From positions 62,001 to 126,000 of the forward strand of contig JAJFVK010000002.1 in assembly GCA_021371795.1 (NCBI GenBank): a stretch of 64,000 nucleotides of DNA, given 5' to 3'. The position numbers and the translations under genes are program-made. The notes under the pieces were generated by a model. That model was not told where the DNA came from. It made no database searches and saw nothing but the letters and a program-made list of their open reading frames with translations. Below, piece after piece: positions 1-9,103 of this stretch (position 1 is its first letter; every line of letters starts with the position of its first letter). The DNA is from Planctomycetaceae bacterium (GTDB taxonomy: Bacteria; Planctomycetota; Phycisphaerae; Sedimentisphaerales; UBA12454).

Positions 1-51
1 TTAGCGAAGAATGGATATTACCGCCGCATTTCTTCTTCGTCGTTACAATAA
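1..51 (+). CDS. Possible 3' end of a gene running in from the left edge
   Basis: Frame 1 is open from the first base and ends in TAA at 49-51, giving 16 residues that begin LAKNGYYRRIS. It would be convergent with the dehydrogenase that ends at 61. The fragment is too short to identify, and chance openness over 16 codons is quite likely. The sequence to the left is needed to decide. Confidence 0.2.
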   Translation, partial: LAKNGYYRRISSSSLQ

Positions 52-60
52 ATGTGAATT

Positions 61-951
61 TTATTTGTTTTTATTTTCTGCTAATTGGCGGATGACATCG
101 TAGAGCGATTGAGTGCCGTCGCGGCCGCGGCCTTGTGCCTGCAAAACTGTAAATAATTCTTTTATCATCGCAACGCCGGGCAGCGGTTGGCCAATCTTCT
201 CGGCATACTCAAGCACGAGTCGCAAATCCTTGACCTGCAAATCGACCATAAACGTCGGCTTGAAATCGCCTGCGATAATCTTCGCGCCCAAAACTTTCAG
301 CGAAAAACTTCCGGCTGCGCCTGAAACTGTAGCATCAAGTGTCGTCTGTAAATCCAATCCCGCCTGCTTCGCGAACGCCAGGCCTTCAGCGGTACTCATT
401 ATCGTGTGGACGACCATAACCTGATTTGCGAGCTTTGTTATCTGTCCAAAACCCGACGGCCCGCAATATGTAATCGTTCTGCCCATCGCCTCGAAAACAG
501 GGCGGAGCTTTTCGAAAGCTTCTTTGTTGCCGCCGGCCATAATTGATAATTTTGCTTCGGTTGCGCCGAGCTGTCCGCCGCTGACAGGAGCATCAATCAA
601 AATCACCTTTTTATCAGCGAGTAATTTTGCCATCTCTTGCGTTTCGGTAGGGGAAATGGTTGACATATCAACGCAAATCAATCCCGGTCTTGCGGATTCG
701 ATAACGCCTTGTTTGCCGAGCAAAACATTTCTCACATCAGGCGTGTCGGTAACGCAGGTAATAACTACATCAGCATTTTTCGCCGCATCGGCGGGGGAGT
801 CTGCCCATGTCGCGCCTGCGGAAATTACATCCTGTGCTTTTGATTTTGTGCGCGAATTAATAATTAACGGGAAACCGGCTTTAAGCAAGTTCAAGGCCAT
901 CGGCCTGCCCATTATGCCCATGCCGATAAAGGCGATGTTTGATTTTTTCAT
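61..951 (-). CDS. garR: 2-hydroxy-3-oxopropionate reductase / 3-hydroxyisobutyrate dehydrogenase family
   Basis: A 296-residue NAD(P)-dependent beta-hydroxyacid dehydrogenase of usual family length. The N-terminus carries the Rossmann motif IGMGIMGRP (about residues 9-17), followed by the substrate-binding signature DAPVSGG (about 120-126) and the catalytic-lysine region GFGQITKLANQ (about 167-177). These are the defining motifs of tartronate semialdehyde reductase, 3-hydroxyisobutyrate dehydrogenase and GlyR1-like proteins. The exact substrate cannot be fixed from sequence: tartronate semialdehyde, 3-hydroxyisobutyrate and succinic semialdehyde are all possible. It is monocistronic as far as seen; a repeat-rich gap (960-1050) separates it from the next minus-strand gene. 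Confidence 0.85.
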   Translation of the reverse strand: MKKSNIAFIGMGIMGRPMALNLLKAGFPLIINSRTKSKAQDVISAGATWADSPADAAKNADVVITCVTDTPDVRNVLLGKQGVIESARPGLICVDMSTISPTETQEMAKLLADKKVILIDAPVSGGQLGATEAKLSIMAGGNKEAFEKLRPVFEAMGRTITYCGPSGFGQITKLANQVMVVHTIMSTAEGLAFAKQAGLDLQTTLDATVSGAAGSFSLKVLGAKIIAGDFKPTFMVDLQVKDLRLVLEYAEKIGQPLPGVAMIKELFTVLQAQGRGRDGTQSLYDVIRQLAENKNK

Positions 952-954
952 TGC

Positions 955-1060
955 AATGTCGCTTATATTGAAGATTGAATATTGTAGATTGAAGATTTAC
1001 GGAAACGCCTGTGGCGGATTTGTGCTAATCTTCATTCTTCAATTTTCAATTTATCTAACG
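955..1060. repeat. Intergenic word repeats of the GAAGATTGAA family
   Basis: The gap holds imperfect copies of a word seen on both strands: GAAGATTGAA, GTAGATTGAAGATT and, on the other strand, CTTCATTCTTCAATT. The same words occur at 20390-20418, 28335-28365 and 52213-52285. They flank the stop codon of the gene ending at 1051. No coding or RNA function is evident. Confidence 0.6.
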
Positions 1061-1785
1061 ATTCCTAATCTTCGGAGTGAATTTCTCGACCATTTCATAC
1101 TCTTGACCTGTGCCCAGAGCAGCAGAAGAATTGAAAAACATCCGAGCCCGACGTATCTTGCGTAAACGCTGAATGCCTTTTCGAATGTGTTCATATCAGC
1201 GTACATCAACCAGCTTGCCAGAAGTTCAGCCGGTTTGAAAATTGTGCCGACGCCGACGGTTCTGAAAATGGTCTGCCACGGCATAAGCACGACAATGAAC
1301 AGCAGCGAAATGAAAAACGCTTTTGTAACGTGACTGATTCCACCGAGTTTGCCGACAAGTGAAATCATCAGGCCGAACAGCATCGACATCGCGTAAATCA
1401 CCGAACTGATTATCAGCAGATAATTGCAAATGCGAATTGCCCATGCGATTTTTTCGAAATCAATTTTTGTACTGACTATCTTGTTGGAATATTTGTGCCA
1501 GCCGTCGTTTGGGTCTAATAGAGCTTTGTTTGCGTCAACCATATTCGGCGAAGCTACTTTTGCGGCGGCATTATGGGCAGCCTTTTCGATTGTCGGTGCG
1601 TTCGGCTCGATTTGGCCGTAGTTCACATGGCCGGTTGCCATAAGCCAAAAACATCCCTGCAAAACAAGCAGGCAGATGAAACAGACAAAGAAAAATAGAT
1701 TCTTATTGCTTTTAAGCGTACCGATAGCCTCCAGACAATCTGTGGTTTCAAGAAGCTGGTCCTGCTTTTTTCCGTCTTCAGACAT
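1051..1785 (-). CDS. Hypothetical membrane protein with about four transmembrane segments
   Basis: About 244 residues starting MSEDGKKQDQ. I chose this start because GGAG lies eight bases upstream; a longer in-frame reading of 22 residues has no ribosome site and crosses repeat-like DNA. Hydrophobic segments lie near residues 30-50 (NLFFFVCFICLLVLQGCFW), 120-145, 155-180 and 205-225. An outward or periplasmic loop of about 65 residues separates the first two. The protein has no recognised domain. It ends RRLGIVR directly against a word-repeat region. Function unknown. Confidence 0.6.
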   Translation of the reverse strand: MSEDGKKQDQLLETTDCLEAIGTLKSNKNLFFFVCFICLLVLQGCFWLMATGHVNYGQIEPNAPTIEKAAHNAAAKVASPNMVDANKALLDPNDGWHKYSNKIVSTKIDFEKIAWAIRICNYLLIISSVIYAMSMLFGLMISLVGKLGGISHVTKAFFISLLFIVVLMPWQTIFRTVGVGTIFKPAELLASWLMYADMNTFEKAFSVYARYVGLGCFSILLLLWAQVKSMKWSRNSLRRLGIVR

Positions 1786-1851
1786 TTCTATACTCCAAAA
1801 ATGTATCTCGTTATTCGCGAAGCGTGAAGCGAAATACGAAATACGCTTCAC

Positions 1852-2251
1852 GAGATGCGATGATTATATCGTATCAAGAGCATTTTGTGCAGAAAAAAGA
1901 GTTTTTGCAAATCCTTTTTTTAATATGCCGTCAAAACCATTTCAAAAGCCGGTAATAACTATCTAATACCAATAAATAGGCTTAGGTTGGTTGTAAAGTT
2001 TGCGCATATTCCGCATATTCACACTATTCGGAAATCAATGCCGTTATATGCTGTATCAGATTTTTCCGGATGCTCAATCAGGCTTCATTATGGATACAAT
2101 CTTTAAGTACCCAAAGTGCAAACAGTTGCGTTTAAAAAGGCTTATATTTTGTTATTGCAAAAAGTCTTAAATTGCTTATACTCTCCGGTTTCTAAGTATG
2201 TTTTCTATAAGTCTTTAGAATTAAAATCTTTAAAGTTTTTCGGAGAAAGAT
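1852..2251. other. Gene-free stretch with a promoter for the downstream SurA-like gene
   Basis: Four hundred bases without a convincing gene. The left end (1805-1855) contains a palindromic word, GAAGCGAAATACGAAATACGCTTC-like, of the kind scattered between genes in this window. The right end carries the promoter listed separately at 2155-2182. The rest is A/T-rich and shows no stable hairpin or open frame with a ribosome site. Confidence 0.5.
2155..2182 (+). promoter_or_regulatory. Sigma-70 type promoter for the SurA/PpiD-like gene
   Basis: -35 TTGCAA (2155-2160), 16-base spacer, -10 TATACT (2177-2182). A start near 2189 would give a leader of about 63 bases before the ATG at 2252, which has GGAG seven bases upstream. 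Confidence 0.55.
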
Positions 2252-4453
2252 ATGCATTTGGTCAAGTGGATTCGGAAGAATATGGGCAAATTGATGGCCG
2301 TATTCGTTATTGTAATTATGATTGCTTTTATTATGCCAAGTTTGCTCAATGAGCTTTCAAAGCCGAGATACGGCGGCCAAAGCAATGCGATGTACACTTA
2401 CGGCGACGGCAAATCAATTACCGCACAAGACCTTCAGAATGCTTCGGTTCAGCTTCAGGCTCTTCGCGGTTTGATGGTTGATAGACTTCTGCCGGCATTG
2501 GGCGATTTGCGTTCAGTGCTGCTCGGTCAGCTTTTGTTCCCGGAATCTGAAAACGCCGCTATGGTAAGCGACGAATTAAAAAATGCAGCTATGCAGAGCG
2601 GACTTCGCATTAATTCTTCCACGATTGACGAGTTTTTCAAACAGTCTCGCGGCAGAGCGGAGCTTTTCTTTATCCTTTTACGAGGCCAGGCCGAGAACGC
2701 AGGCTGTGCTGTTACGCCTGAAATGGCTGGCAATACGCTGAAAAATGTTATTCCGCAAATGACTAATAATCAGGTCGATGCCGCTACGCTGGTGAAAAAT
2801 ATTTCTACGTCAACCGGCATGTCCGATGACCAGATATTGAGAGCCTTCGCGGATGTTTTAACAATTATCGCTTATTCGAGAATCGTAACAGATTCTGAAA
2901 ATGTTACTGTATCGCAGCTCGAAAATACCTATGCAAGAATCAACGAAAGAATGGATGCCAATTTCGTTCAGTTCTCCGCGGCTGATTTTGAAGACAAAGC
3001 ATCGCAGCCGACGGATGCACAAATTACAGGTCAGTTCGAGAAATTCAAGAACGTAATGCCGGGCGTTATCACCGAAGAAAATCCAATCGGTTTCGGTTAT
3101 AAGCTGCCTGCTCGCATCGCTCTGGATTATATGCTGATTAAAATCGATGACGTGAAAAAGAATGTAACGCTTCCGACAGAAGAGGAAGTTGAAGAATTTT
3201 ATCGTCAGAATCTTGAGAGGTCTCCGATTACTATCGAAGTTCCGCAAGACCCGAACGACCCGAATTCCAAAACCGTTAAGAAGCAGAGACCTTATGCTGA
3301 AGTCGCTGATATGATTAAAAAGGGTCTGTACGCTCGAAAGGTAAATGCGCAGGGCACAAAAATTATGAGCCGTGCGATTGAGCAGACCGACAGCGGTTTT
3401 GAAGGTGTGGATGTTGAAAAGACAAGTCTTGAAACATTGAAATCGAAAGCGGGCGATTATAGTGCAGTCGCTCAAGCGATTTCCAAAGAGCATAACGTTA
3501 AGGTTTATACCGGCAGAACATCTCTGCTGACAGCCGCTGATCTCCAAGCGGGCAACGACATTAGCGGACTTGTAATAGCCGGTCAAAGCAGAACGCCGAC
3601 GCGTCTTGTTAAGCTTGTGTTTGCCGTTAGTCAACTTGGCGACGAGGCGGGAAAACTGGGACCATTCGAACCTGCCGCTCCAAAAATGTTCGTAAGTGCC
3701 GGGCCTCTTTCAGACATGGCAGGCGATGTTATAGCGATTGTAAGAGTTGTCGATGCAGTTAAGGCACAGGCTCCTGACAGTATTGATTTCAGTTATGTCA
3801 AAAATCTTCCGAATATCGGCGAACCAAATGCCGCTGACGATAAATTCGTATTGAAAGATGTTGTTGTAAAAGATTGCAAAGAGCTTGCCGCTGCCCAAAT
3901 TGCAGACAAGGCCGCCAAAGAGTTCTTCGAAACGGTTAAAAAGGACGGCTGGGATTCAGCTCTTGCAAAGATTAACACTCAATACGGCAAAAAGAACGCT
4001 GCCGACCCGAACGCAAAAACTTTCGATATTCGCAAGATGAATAATCTCAAGAGAGTTTCCGCGATGGATATTGAGCTTACGAAGATGCGGGTTGCTGGTA
4101 TGATGGGTGCTGAAAGCATTGTTGACCAGAGTATGGCTTACGGCAAACTCATCGATTCTTTCTATGCTAAACATCAGGAAATGCAAACCAATAAAGAACA
4201 GTTTCCTGTTATGCTCGAGTTCGATTCGAAGCTTTCAGTTTATGTAATCAAGAGCATGAAAGTTGCAAGCCCCGGTACAGACCAGGAATTTAACAGTATA
4301 CGTCAGCAGATAGCTTTGCAGGAAGATTTTATCGATGCGCAAAGCGCAGCGTTTGGCTTCTTTATGCCGGACAATATTACCGCAAGGTCGAATTTGAAAG
4401 CTATGGAATCTGAAAAAGCCGCTGATGCAAATGATGCCAACGGAGCGAAATAG
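2252..4453 (+). CDS. Membrane-anchored SurA/PpiD-like periplasmic chaperone
   Basis: 733 residues. A cytoplasmic tip (MHLVKWIRKNMGK) is followed by one transmembrane helix (about residues 14-31), then a long periplasmic part of alternating helices. This is the layout of PpiD and of SurA-N-domain proteins: an anchored chaperone that handles exported proteins. I see no clear parvulin signature, so isomerase activity is doubtful. The C-terminus is rich in Ala, Asp and Asn. The ATG at 2252 follows GGAGAAAGAT. Its stop codon overlaps the GTG of the next gene by one base, suggesting coupled translation. Alternative: a planctomycete-specific envelope protein sharing only the SurA-like N-terminal fold. 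Confidence 0.6.
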   Translation: MHLVKWIRKNMGKLMAVFVIVIMIAFIMPSLLNELSKPRYGGQSNAMYTYGDGKSITAQDLQNASVQLQALRGLMVDRLLPALGDLRSVLLGQLLFPESENAAMVSDELKNAAMQSGLRINSSTIDEFFKQSRGRAELFFILLRGQAENAGCAVTPEMAGNTLKNVIPQMTNNQVDAATLVKNISTSTGMSDDQILRAFADVLTIIAYSRIVTDSENVTVSQLENTYARINERMDANFVQFSAADFEDKASQPTDAQITGQFEKFKNVMPGVITEENPIGFGYKLPARIALDYMLIKIDDVKKNVTLPTEEEVEEFYRQNLERSPITIEVPQDPNDPNSKTVKKQRPYAEVADMIKKGLYARKVNAQGTKIMSRAIEQTDSGFEGVDVEKTSLETLKSKAGDYSAVAQAISKEHNVKVYTGRTSLLTAADLQAGNDISGLVIAGQSRTPTRLVKLVFAVSQLGDEAGKLGPFEPAAPKMFVSAGPLSDMAGDVIAIVRVVDAVKAQAPDSIDFSYVKNLPNIGEPNAADDKFVLKDVVVKDCKELAAAQIADKAAKEFFETVKKDGWDSALAKINTQYGKKNAADPNAKTFDIRKMNNLKRVSAMDIELTKMRVAGMMGAESIVDQSMAYGKLIDSFYAKHQEMQTNKEQFPVMLEFDSKLSVYVIKSMKVASPGTDQEFNSIRQQIALQEDFIDAQSAAFGFFMPDNITARSNLKAMESEKAADANDANGAK

Positions 4454-4842
4454 TGGCACAGCCATCAGCTAATATGAAAATGCCCGCCTGGGTACTTACT
4501 ATATTCGCGGGTGTTCTTGCGTGGTGGATACCAGGCGCGGGTCATTGGCTGATTGGCGAACGAAAGCGTGCTGTTATTATTTTTGTTTCGCTTATGTTTG
4601 CTTTTACAGTCGGGCTTTTTATCGGCTCGATGGGCGTTTTGGAAAAACCATGGTTTTATGCGCAGATTTTATTTTCTCCGATAGTCGCATATCTGGAACA
4701 CTTGAGCAGTTCTGTGCTGCATCTGGATTCGTTCGGCAGGCCGCGTGAAATCGGCGAAATTTATACCGGCATCGCAGGAATGATGAACCTTTTGTGTATT
4801 GTCAACGCAATGTATTTAGCACATTGTAAAGTTAATAAATAA
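4453..4842 (+). CDS. DUF6677-like small membrane protein
   Basis: 129 residues with a GTG start that overlaps the previous stop (TAGTG). Four hydrophobic segments are visible: about 12-30 (WVLTIFAGVLAWWIPGAGHW), 38-58, 70-85 and 108-122. The motif PGAGHWLIGERKRA resembles the P-G-x-G-x-x-Y/L turn found between helices of TM2-type and DUF6677 membrane proteins. The planctomycete family named DUF6677 has this length and often follows an export or lipoprotein gene. No enzymatic role is known. Confidence 0.65.
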   Translation: MAQPSANMKMPAWVLTIFAGVLAWWIPGAGHWLIGERKRAVIIFVSLMFAFTVGLFIGSMGVLEKPWFYAQILFSPIVAYLEHLSSSVLHLDSFGRPREIGEIYTGIAGMMNLLCIVNAMYLAHCKVNK

Positions 4843-4864
4843 ATCAGTGTAATCCGTGTAATTA

Positions 4865-5119
4865 GTGATAAATAATACATTACAATTTGTTTTGGCGAGT
4901 TTTACGTCGCCCATTCACATCGGCACAACGCCGTATAGTTTTCTGCTTGCGCTGCCTCTGATTGCGATTATTGCGATTGTTTACAAAGCGACGAAGATGG
5001 AAAAAATCGAACTGGTGCCGTTTGTTCGCGAATCGTTTCTGCTGTTCGGCTCGATTTTGATTTTTATGGTGCTGACAGCCGTCGGTATTTTTGTTTTTAT
5101 GAAATTAACAACCGGCTAA
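4865..5119 (+). CDS. Small two-helix membrane protein, unknown function
   Basis: 84 residues from a GTG at 4865, 22 bases after the DUF6677-like gene, so probably in the same operon. Two hydrophobic helices (about residues 24-40 and 58-80) flank a short charged loop, KATKMEKIELVPFVRES. The ribosome site is weak. Its stop lies four bases from the end of convergent rpoN. Composition is like that of its neighbours, which supports a real gene. No family recognised. Confidence 0.55.
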   Translation: MINNTLQFVLASFTSPIHIGTTPYSFLLALPLIAIIAIVYKATKMEKIELVPFVRESFLLFGSILIFMVLTAVGIFVFMKLTTG

Positions 5120-6573
5120 AATTTCTTTCTAAATCTTGCTGTCGGAACTTTCATAATTTTGCGGTATTTGGCTACCGTTCTTCTTGCGATATCTTTTACG
5201 CCCGCCTCTTCAAGTTTGCTTTTAATCTCGTCATCATTTAACGGGTTCGATTTATCTTCGCCGTCGATAATCTGCTGCATCTTTGCGCGGATAGCCTCGA
5301 AACTCTCGCTGCCTCCACTGCTGCTTTCCATACCACCGCCGAACAAATCACGCAAAGGCATTAATCCCTGCGGCGATTGAATGTATTTACCGGCAACCGC
5401 ACGCGAAACTGTCGCAACGTGCACGCCAATTTTGTCAGCAACTTCTGACATCGGCAGGGGCTTTAGATACATTTTGCCTTTCTCGAAAAATTCGCTCTGG
5501 CTTTCGACGACAGTGCGCGCGACTTTCAGCAGCGTATGTTTCCGCTGCGTAATCGCGTCCATCAGCCATTTGGCCGAACGGATATTGTCGTTAAGAAACT
5601 GCCGTGTTTTCGTATCGAGCTTGCGGTCTCGTGCCATACCGGAATAATATTCATTAATCCGCAGCGAAGGAACGCTTTTGTCCGCAAGCATAACTTTAAA
5701 GCCTCCGCCGGATGTCGGCTCGACGATAATATCGGCTTTGATTGGCGGATTTTTCATTCTGCTGATTTGCAGGCCCGGCGACGTATCGAATTTTCGCAAC
5801 CGCAGAATCGCCTGATTGATGCGTTCAGTACTGCAATTCATTTTTTTTGCTATTTCAGGCAGTTTATTTTCTAAAAGTTTGTCTAAATATTTTGAAATAA
5901 GCTCTATCTCAAAGCTCATATCTTCGGAAGATTGTTTTATCTGAATCAGCAAACACTCTTTCACATCCCGTGCGCCGATGCCTGCCGGCTCAAGTTCGTG
6001 AATGAGTTTCAGTGCGTTTTCGAGGTCTTCAAGATTGAAGTCGTTTCTGTCTTTATTGTAAAGCTGTTCAAGCCGAACTTTCAGATAGCCTTTCTCGTCG
6101 ATGTAATCGATAATCTGTTCGCCGGCGTTTTTCACTTTCTCGTCAGCATCGATAAGCCGCCACTGGTCGAGCAAATAATCGTGCAGCGACATTCCCAAAT
6201 CCGGCGTGTTGTTCATCGCTTCGAGTTTTTTATCCGGCTCGTCATCGCCATATCGCTGAATTTCAGTGCGATAAAAATAACCGTCGGTATCGTCGGCGAA
6301 TTCTTCAACCTTGCTGAAATCCTCGCCTTTTTTGCCGCCGGTACCTATCGCTTCGGCGTTCGCGGTGTTAATTTCCTGCTGCTGGACAGTTTCGGCGTTG
6401 CCGGTTTCTTCCGGCTCTTCGGCTTCGAGCACGGGATTGCTGTTTAGTTCGGTCTCGATTTTTTCAAGAAGTGCCAGTGTTGAAAGCTGCAAAATTTCCA
6501 TAGACTGAATCATCCGCGGCGCAAGCTTCATACGCTGCTCCATACGCATTTGATTCGTCATATCTAATTTCAT
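5116..6573 (-). CDS. rpoN: RNA polymerase sigma-54 factor
   Basis: 485 residues, full length for sigma-54. The N-terminal activator-interacting region includes QSMEILQLST (about 23-32). An acidic linker follows (about 50-110), then the core-binding domain and the HTH for the -12 element. The C-terminus carries the diagnostic RpoN box ARRTVAKYRK (about 463-472), which reads the -24 element. It directs transcription that requires AAA+ activators; none is encoded in this window. A promoter is visible upstream (6609-6637). It is convergent with the membrane protein operon and overlaps its last codon. Confidence 0.97.
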   Translation of the reverse strand: MKLDMTNQMRMEQRMKLAPRMIQSMEILQLSTLALLEKIETELNSNPVLEAEEPEETGNAETVQQQEINTANAEAIGTGGKKGEDFSKVEEFADDTDGYFYRTEIQRYGDDEPDKKLEAMNNTPDLGMSLHDYLLDQWRLIDADEKVKNAGEQIIDYIDEKGYLKVRLEQLYNKDRNDFNLEDLENALKLIHELEPAGIGARDVKECLLIQIKQSSEDMSFEIELISKYLDKLLENKLPEIAKKMNCSTERINQAILRLRKFDTSPGLQISRMKNPPIKADIIVEPTSGGGFKVMLADKSVPSLRINEYYSGMARDRKLDTKTRQFLNDNIRSAKWLMDAITQRKHTLLKVARTVVESQSEFFEKGKMYLKPLPMSEVADKIGVHVATVSRAVAGKYIQSPQGLMPLRDLFGGGMESSSGGSESFEAIRAKMQQIIDGEDKSNPLNDDEIKSKLEEAGVKDIARRTVAKYRKIMKVPTARFRKKF

Positions 6574-6608
6574 ACCACTTCCAGAAAAATAAAGTCGTCC
6601 AACAGCAA

Positions 6609-6637
6609 ATTTTATTCCAGAAGCCCTAATATATCAA
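6609..6637 (-). promoter_or_regulatory. Sigma-70 type promoter for rpoN
   Basis: On the minus strand: -35 TTGATA (6637-6632), 17-base spacer, -10 TAAAAT (6614-6609). This leaves a leader of roughly 30 bases before the rpoN ATG. Confidence 0.5.
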
Positions 6638-6695
6638 ATTTCCATGAGAAAAGCAATTTTTTGGGCGAAAAATGAAGAAAAATTTTGAAAAAACC

Positions 6696-7304
6696 CTATT
6701 CTAAAGGGTTTCTGCCGAGAATAGCGTCTGTAAGGATTGCCCCGCTTGCGTATTCTATTTGGCTTCCGCCCGGTAGGCCTCGTGCAAGGCGTGTAACTTT
6801 AACGCCGAGTGGTTTGATTAATGAGCTGATATATAGTGCCGTGCCGTCGCCTTCGACGGTGGGGTTGGTCGCCATAACGACTTCGCTGATTTTTTCATTT
6901 CGGATTCGGCTGATTAAATGGTCGATTGTCAAATCGCTCGGCTCAAATCCATCGAGCGGTGCGATTCTTCCGCCTAGAACGTGATAGAGCCATTTGCAAA
7001 GTCCGGTTTTCTCAAGTGCGATAAGGTCTTTGAATTGTTCGACAACGCAGATGATGCTTTTGTCTCTGCGCGTGTCTGTGCAAACTGAACACAATTCACT
7101 TTCCGAAAGATTATGACATTGTTTGCACTGACGAACACTGCTTTTGAGTTTTGTGATTGCCTCAGCTAACAGAATCGCTTCAGTTTTTTCAGTCTTGAGA
7201 ATATGAAACGCCAAACGCTCCGCAGTCTTGGGCCCAATGCCCGGCAGTTTTGCAAGTTCATCAATTAATTTATTCAAACTTTGTGTATATGCAGCGTTGG
7301 ACAT
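6696..7304 (-). CDS. recR: Recombination mediator protein RecR
   Basis: 202 residues. Order of elements: N-terminal HhH (LAKLPGIGPKTAERLAFHIL, about 17-36), a four-cysteine zinc site (CKQCHNLSESELCSVC, about 55-70), then a TOPRIM domain with VVEQFKDLIALE and the C-terminal Walker-like TRLARGLPGG. RecR clamps DNA with RecF or RecO to load RecA at gaps. Its ATG overlaps the dnaX stop (TAATG), so the two are translationally coupled. The YbaB-family gene usually found between dnaX and recR is absent here. Confidence 0.96.
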   Translation of the reverse strand: MSNAAYTQSLNKLIDELAKLPGIGPKTAERLAFHILKTEKTEAILLAEAITKLKSSVRQCKQCHNLSESELCSVCTDTRRDKSIICVVEQFKDLIALEKTGLCKWLYHVLGGRIAPLDGFEPSDLTIDHLISRIRNEKISEVVMATNPTVEGDGTALYISSLIKPLGVKVTRLARGLPGGSQIEYASGAILTDAILGRNPLE

Positions 7305-8986
7305 TATTGCAATTCCTCGACATCAATAATATTGCCTTCAAGCTCCGAAAGAATATTTTTTATAAAAGGATTGGCTGCGGCATCGTCCATTACTTTTTTG
7401 CCCGCCTTTGCGCCTTTTGGTTTCGGCATTGCCACATTCTGCGAAGGCGAATTAATCAACTCAAAACTTACCTTCAACTCTTTGCCAATTACTTCAGTCA
7501 ATACCTGTGCAATCGTATCGGCTCTGCCGTTGCTCTGGCAAAGGTTCATCGTAAATTGCTCCGCGGCACCAAAGCCCAGTGCAAGCGTGTCGCCGTTAAG
7601 ATGCATCGGCGTTGCCTTTTTCATAAACTCACCGATTCTTGCATTGGTAATCGATTCGGTGATTTCGTTCCACTTTGCTTTTATCTGCTCGAAACTGCAA
7701 TTGCTGTCGAGAACCTGTTTTTGCTGCGGCGCTGAAGCGGCAGTTTGCGGGGACGTGGACTGTGTTGATTGTGTGGGCTGTGTAGGTTGTTTATAAACGG
7801 GTTTTTCAATTACCGTATTGTTTTTTTTTAAGCTGTCAGCAGAACTGACGTTTGAATTTGCTCCGTTAAGCAGTTCCGGAATGCTCATAAAGTGTTCGGC
7901 AAGAGCGACCCGCAGCAGCGACGCTTCAAGCAACGCACGCGGATTATCGCTGTTCTTCACAGGCCAGCGGAGTTTTTCAAACAGCGAAATATTATAAACG
8001 ATTGCCGGTATGTCGAAATGTTCAGCGATTTTCGACAAGACTTTCTTTTCCGCCTCGGTCAAAATCACAAGCGTGGAAGCGTCTTTCGCCGCTTTAAGCA
8101 CCATCATATCGCGAAAACTTTGAACCATTGCATCGAGCAAACCTGTGCAGCTTAATCCGCCGACGATTAAATCATCAACCGACAGCAATGTTGCGCCGGC
8201 ATCGTTTTGGCCGATTTTTTCAAGCAGCAAATAAACTTTTTCATTGCTCGGCAATCCCAGCAGTTCTTCAAGTGATTTAACACTCAATGGCGGCTCGGCT
8301 GCGCTGATGAGCTGGTCGAGCAGGCTCAACGCATCACGCATCGAACCGTTTGCGAGTCTTGCCAGCGCGATAATGCAGTCGTCTTCGAATTTAATATTTT
8401 CATCGCTAAGTATTTTTTTAAGCTGCGAAATAATATCCGCAGGACTGATATTCGTAAAATCAAACCGCTGACAGCGAGATTGAATTGTTGCCGGTACTTT
8501 GTTGGCTTCGGTGGTCGCGAAGATGAATTTTATATGAGCCGGCGGTTCTTCGAGAATTTTCAGAAGCGCGTTGAACGCTTCGGTCGTGAGCATATGCACT
8601 TCGTCGATGATGTAAATTTTAAATCTTGCTCGTGCCGGCCGGTAAATCGCATTATTGCGAAGCTCGCGGATATTTTCAATGCCGCGGTTAGATGCACCGT
8701 CGATTTCGATAACATCGATATCGTCGCCGCTGTTAATATGCACGCAGCTATCGCACTCCAGACACGGCTCGATTGTCGGCTTGTCGGAATTAAGACAATT
8801 CAGCGACTTGGCGAGGATTCTGGCGGATGTGGTTTTGCCGACGCCTCTTGTGCCGGTAAAAAGATATGCGTGTGCTACTTTGTCGGTTTTTATAGCATTT
8901 TTCAATGTCTGCGAAATCGCAACCTGTCCGACAACATTGTCGAACCGTTGTGAGCGATACCTTCTTGCAAGCACTGTGTAAGCCAT
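7304..8986 (-). CDS. dnaX: DNA polymerase III subunit gamma/tau
   Basis: 560 residues starting MAYTVLARRYRSQ; this start has GGAG five bases upstream, whereas the longer reading adds an unlikely hydrophobic 19-residue head. AAA+ clamp-loader domain: Walker A GTRGVGKTTSARILAK (about 43-58), four zinc-binding cysteines between CLNSD and CDSCVH, a DEVH Walker B, and the sensor motif SRCQRFDF. The lid and collar follow, then a low-complexity Pro/Thr/Ser/Gln linker (about 385-420) and a short tau-like C-terminus. It loads the beta clamp at the replication fork and is coupled to recR. Confidence 0.96.
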   Translation of the reverse strand: MAYTVLARRYRSQRFDNVVGQVAISQTLKNAIKTDKVAHAYLFTGTRGVGKTTSARILAKSLNCLNSDKPTIEPCLECDSCVHINSGDDIDVIEIDGASNRGIENIRELRNNAIYRPARARFKIYIIDEVHMLTTEAFNALLKILEEPPAHIKFIFATTEANKVPATIQSRCQRFDFTNISPADIISQLKKILSDENIKFEDDCIIALARLANGSMRDALSLLDQLISAAEPPLSVKSLEELLGLPSNEKVYLLLEKIGQNDAGATLLSVDDLIVGGLSCTGLLDAMVQSFRDMMVLKAAKDASTLVILTEAEKKVLSKIAEHFDIPAIVYNISLFEKLRWPVKNSDNPRALLEASLLRVALAEHFMSIPELLNGANSNVSSADSLKKNNTVIEKPVYKQPTQPTQSTQSTSPQTAASAPQQKQVLDSNCSFEQIKAKWNEITESITNARIGEFMKKATPMHLNGDTLALGFGAAEQFTMNLCQSNGRADTIAQVLTEVIGKELKVSFELINSPSQNVAMPKPKGAKAGKKVMDDAAANPFIKNILSELEGNIIDVEELQ

Positions 8987-9070
8987 TTTTGCTCCGAAAT
9001 AAAGTGAAAAAATTATAATAAATCTAAATGGCAAATTAGTCAAATTGAATTAATTATAAGGCATTTTAGC

Positions 9071-9098
9071 TTGTTATTTTATTGAAATTTGATACTAT
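9071..9098 (+). promoter_or_regulatory. Promoter of the SRP RNA gene
   Basis: -35 TTGTTA (9071-9076), 16-base spacer, extended -10 TGATACTAT (hexamer TACTAT at 9093-9098). Transcription would begin at about 9104-9105, exactly at the 5' strand of the RNA closing stem. Confidence 0.7.
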
Positions 9099-9103
9099 CA
9101 ATG

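Noticed and set aside
2116-2352. Plus-strand frame of 78 codons before the SurA-like gene
   Set aside because: It includes the promoter, overlaps the well-supported ATG at 2252 in another frame and lacks a ribosome site.
2858-3634. Long minus-strand frame of 258 codons inside the SurA-like gene
   Set aside because: Antisense shadow; no ribosome site, basic and low-complexity protein, and the plus strand gene is continuous.
6685-6720. AAACCCTATTCTAAAGGGTTT as terminator of recR
   Set aside because: The hairpin includes the recR stop codon and coding end, and no T-run follows on the minus strand.
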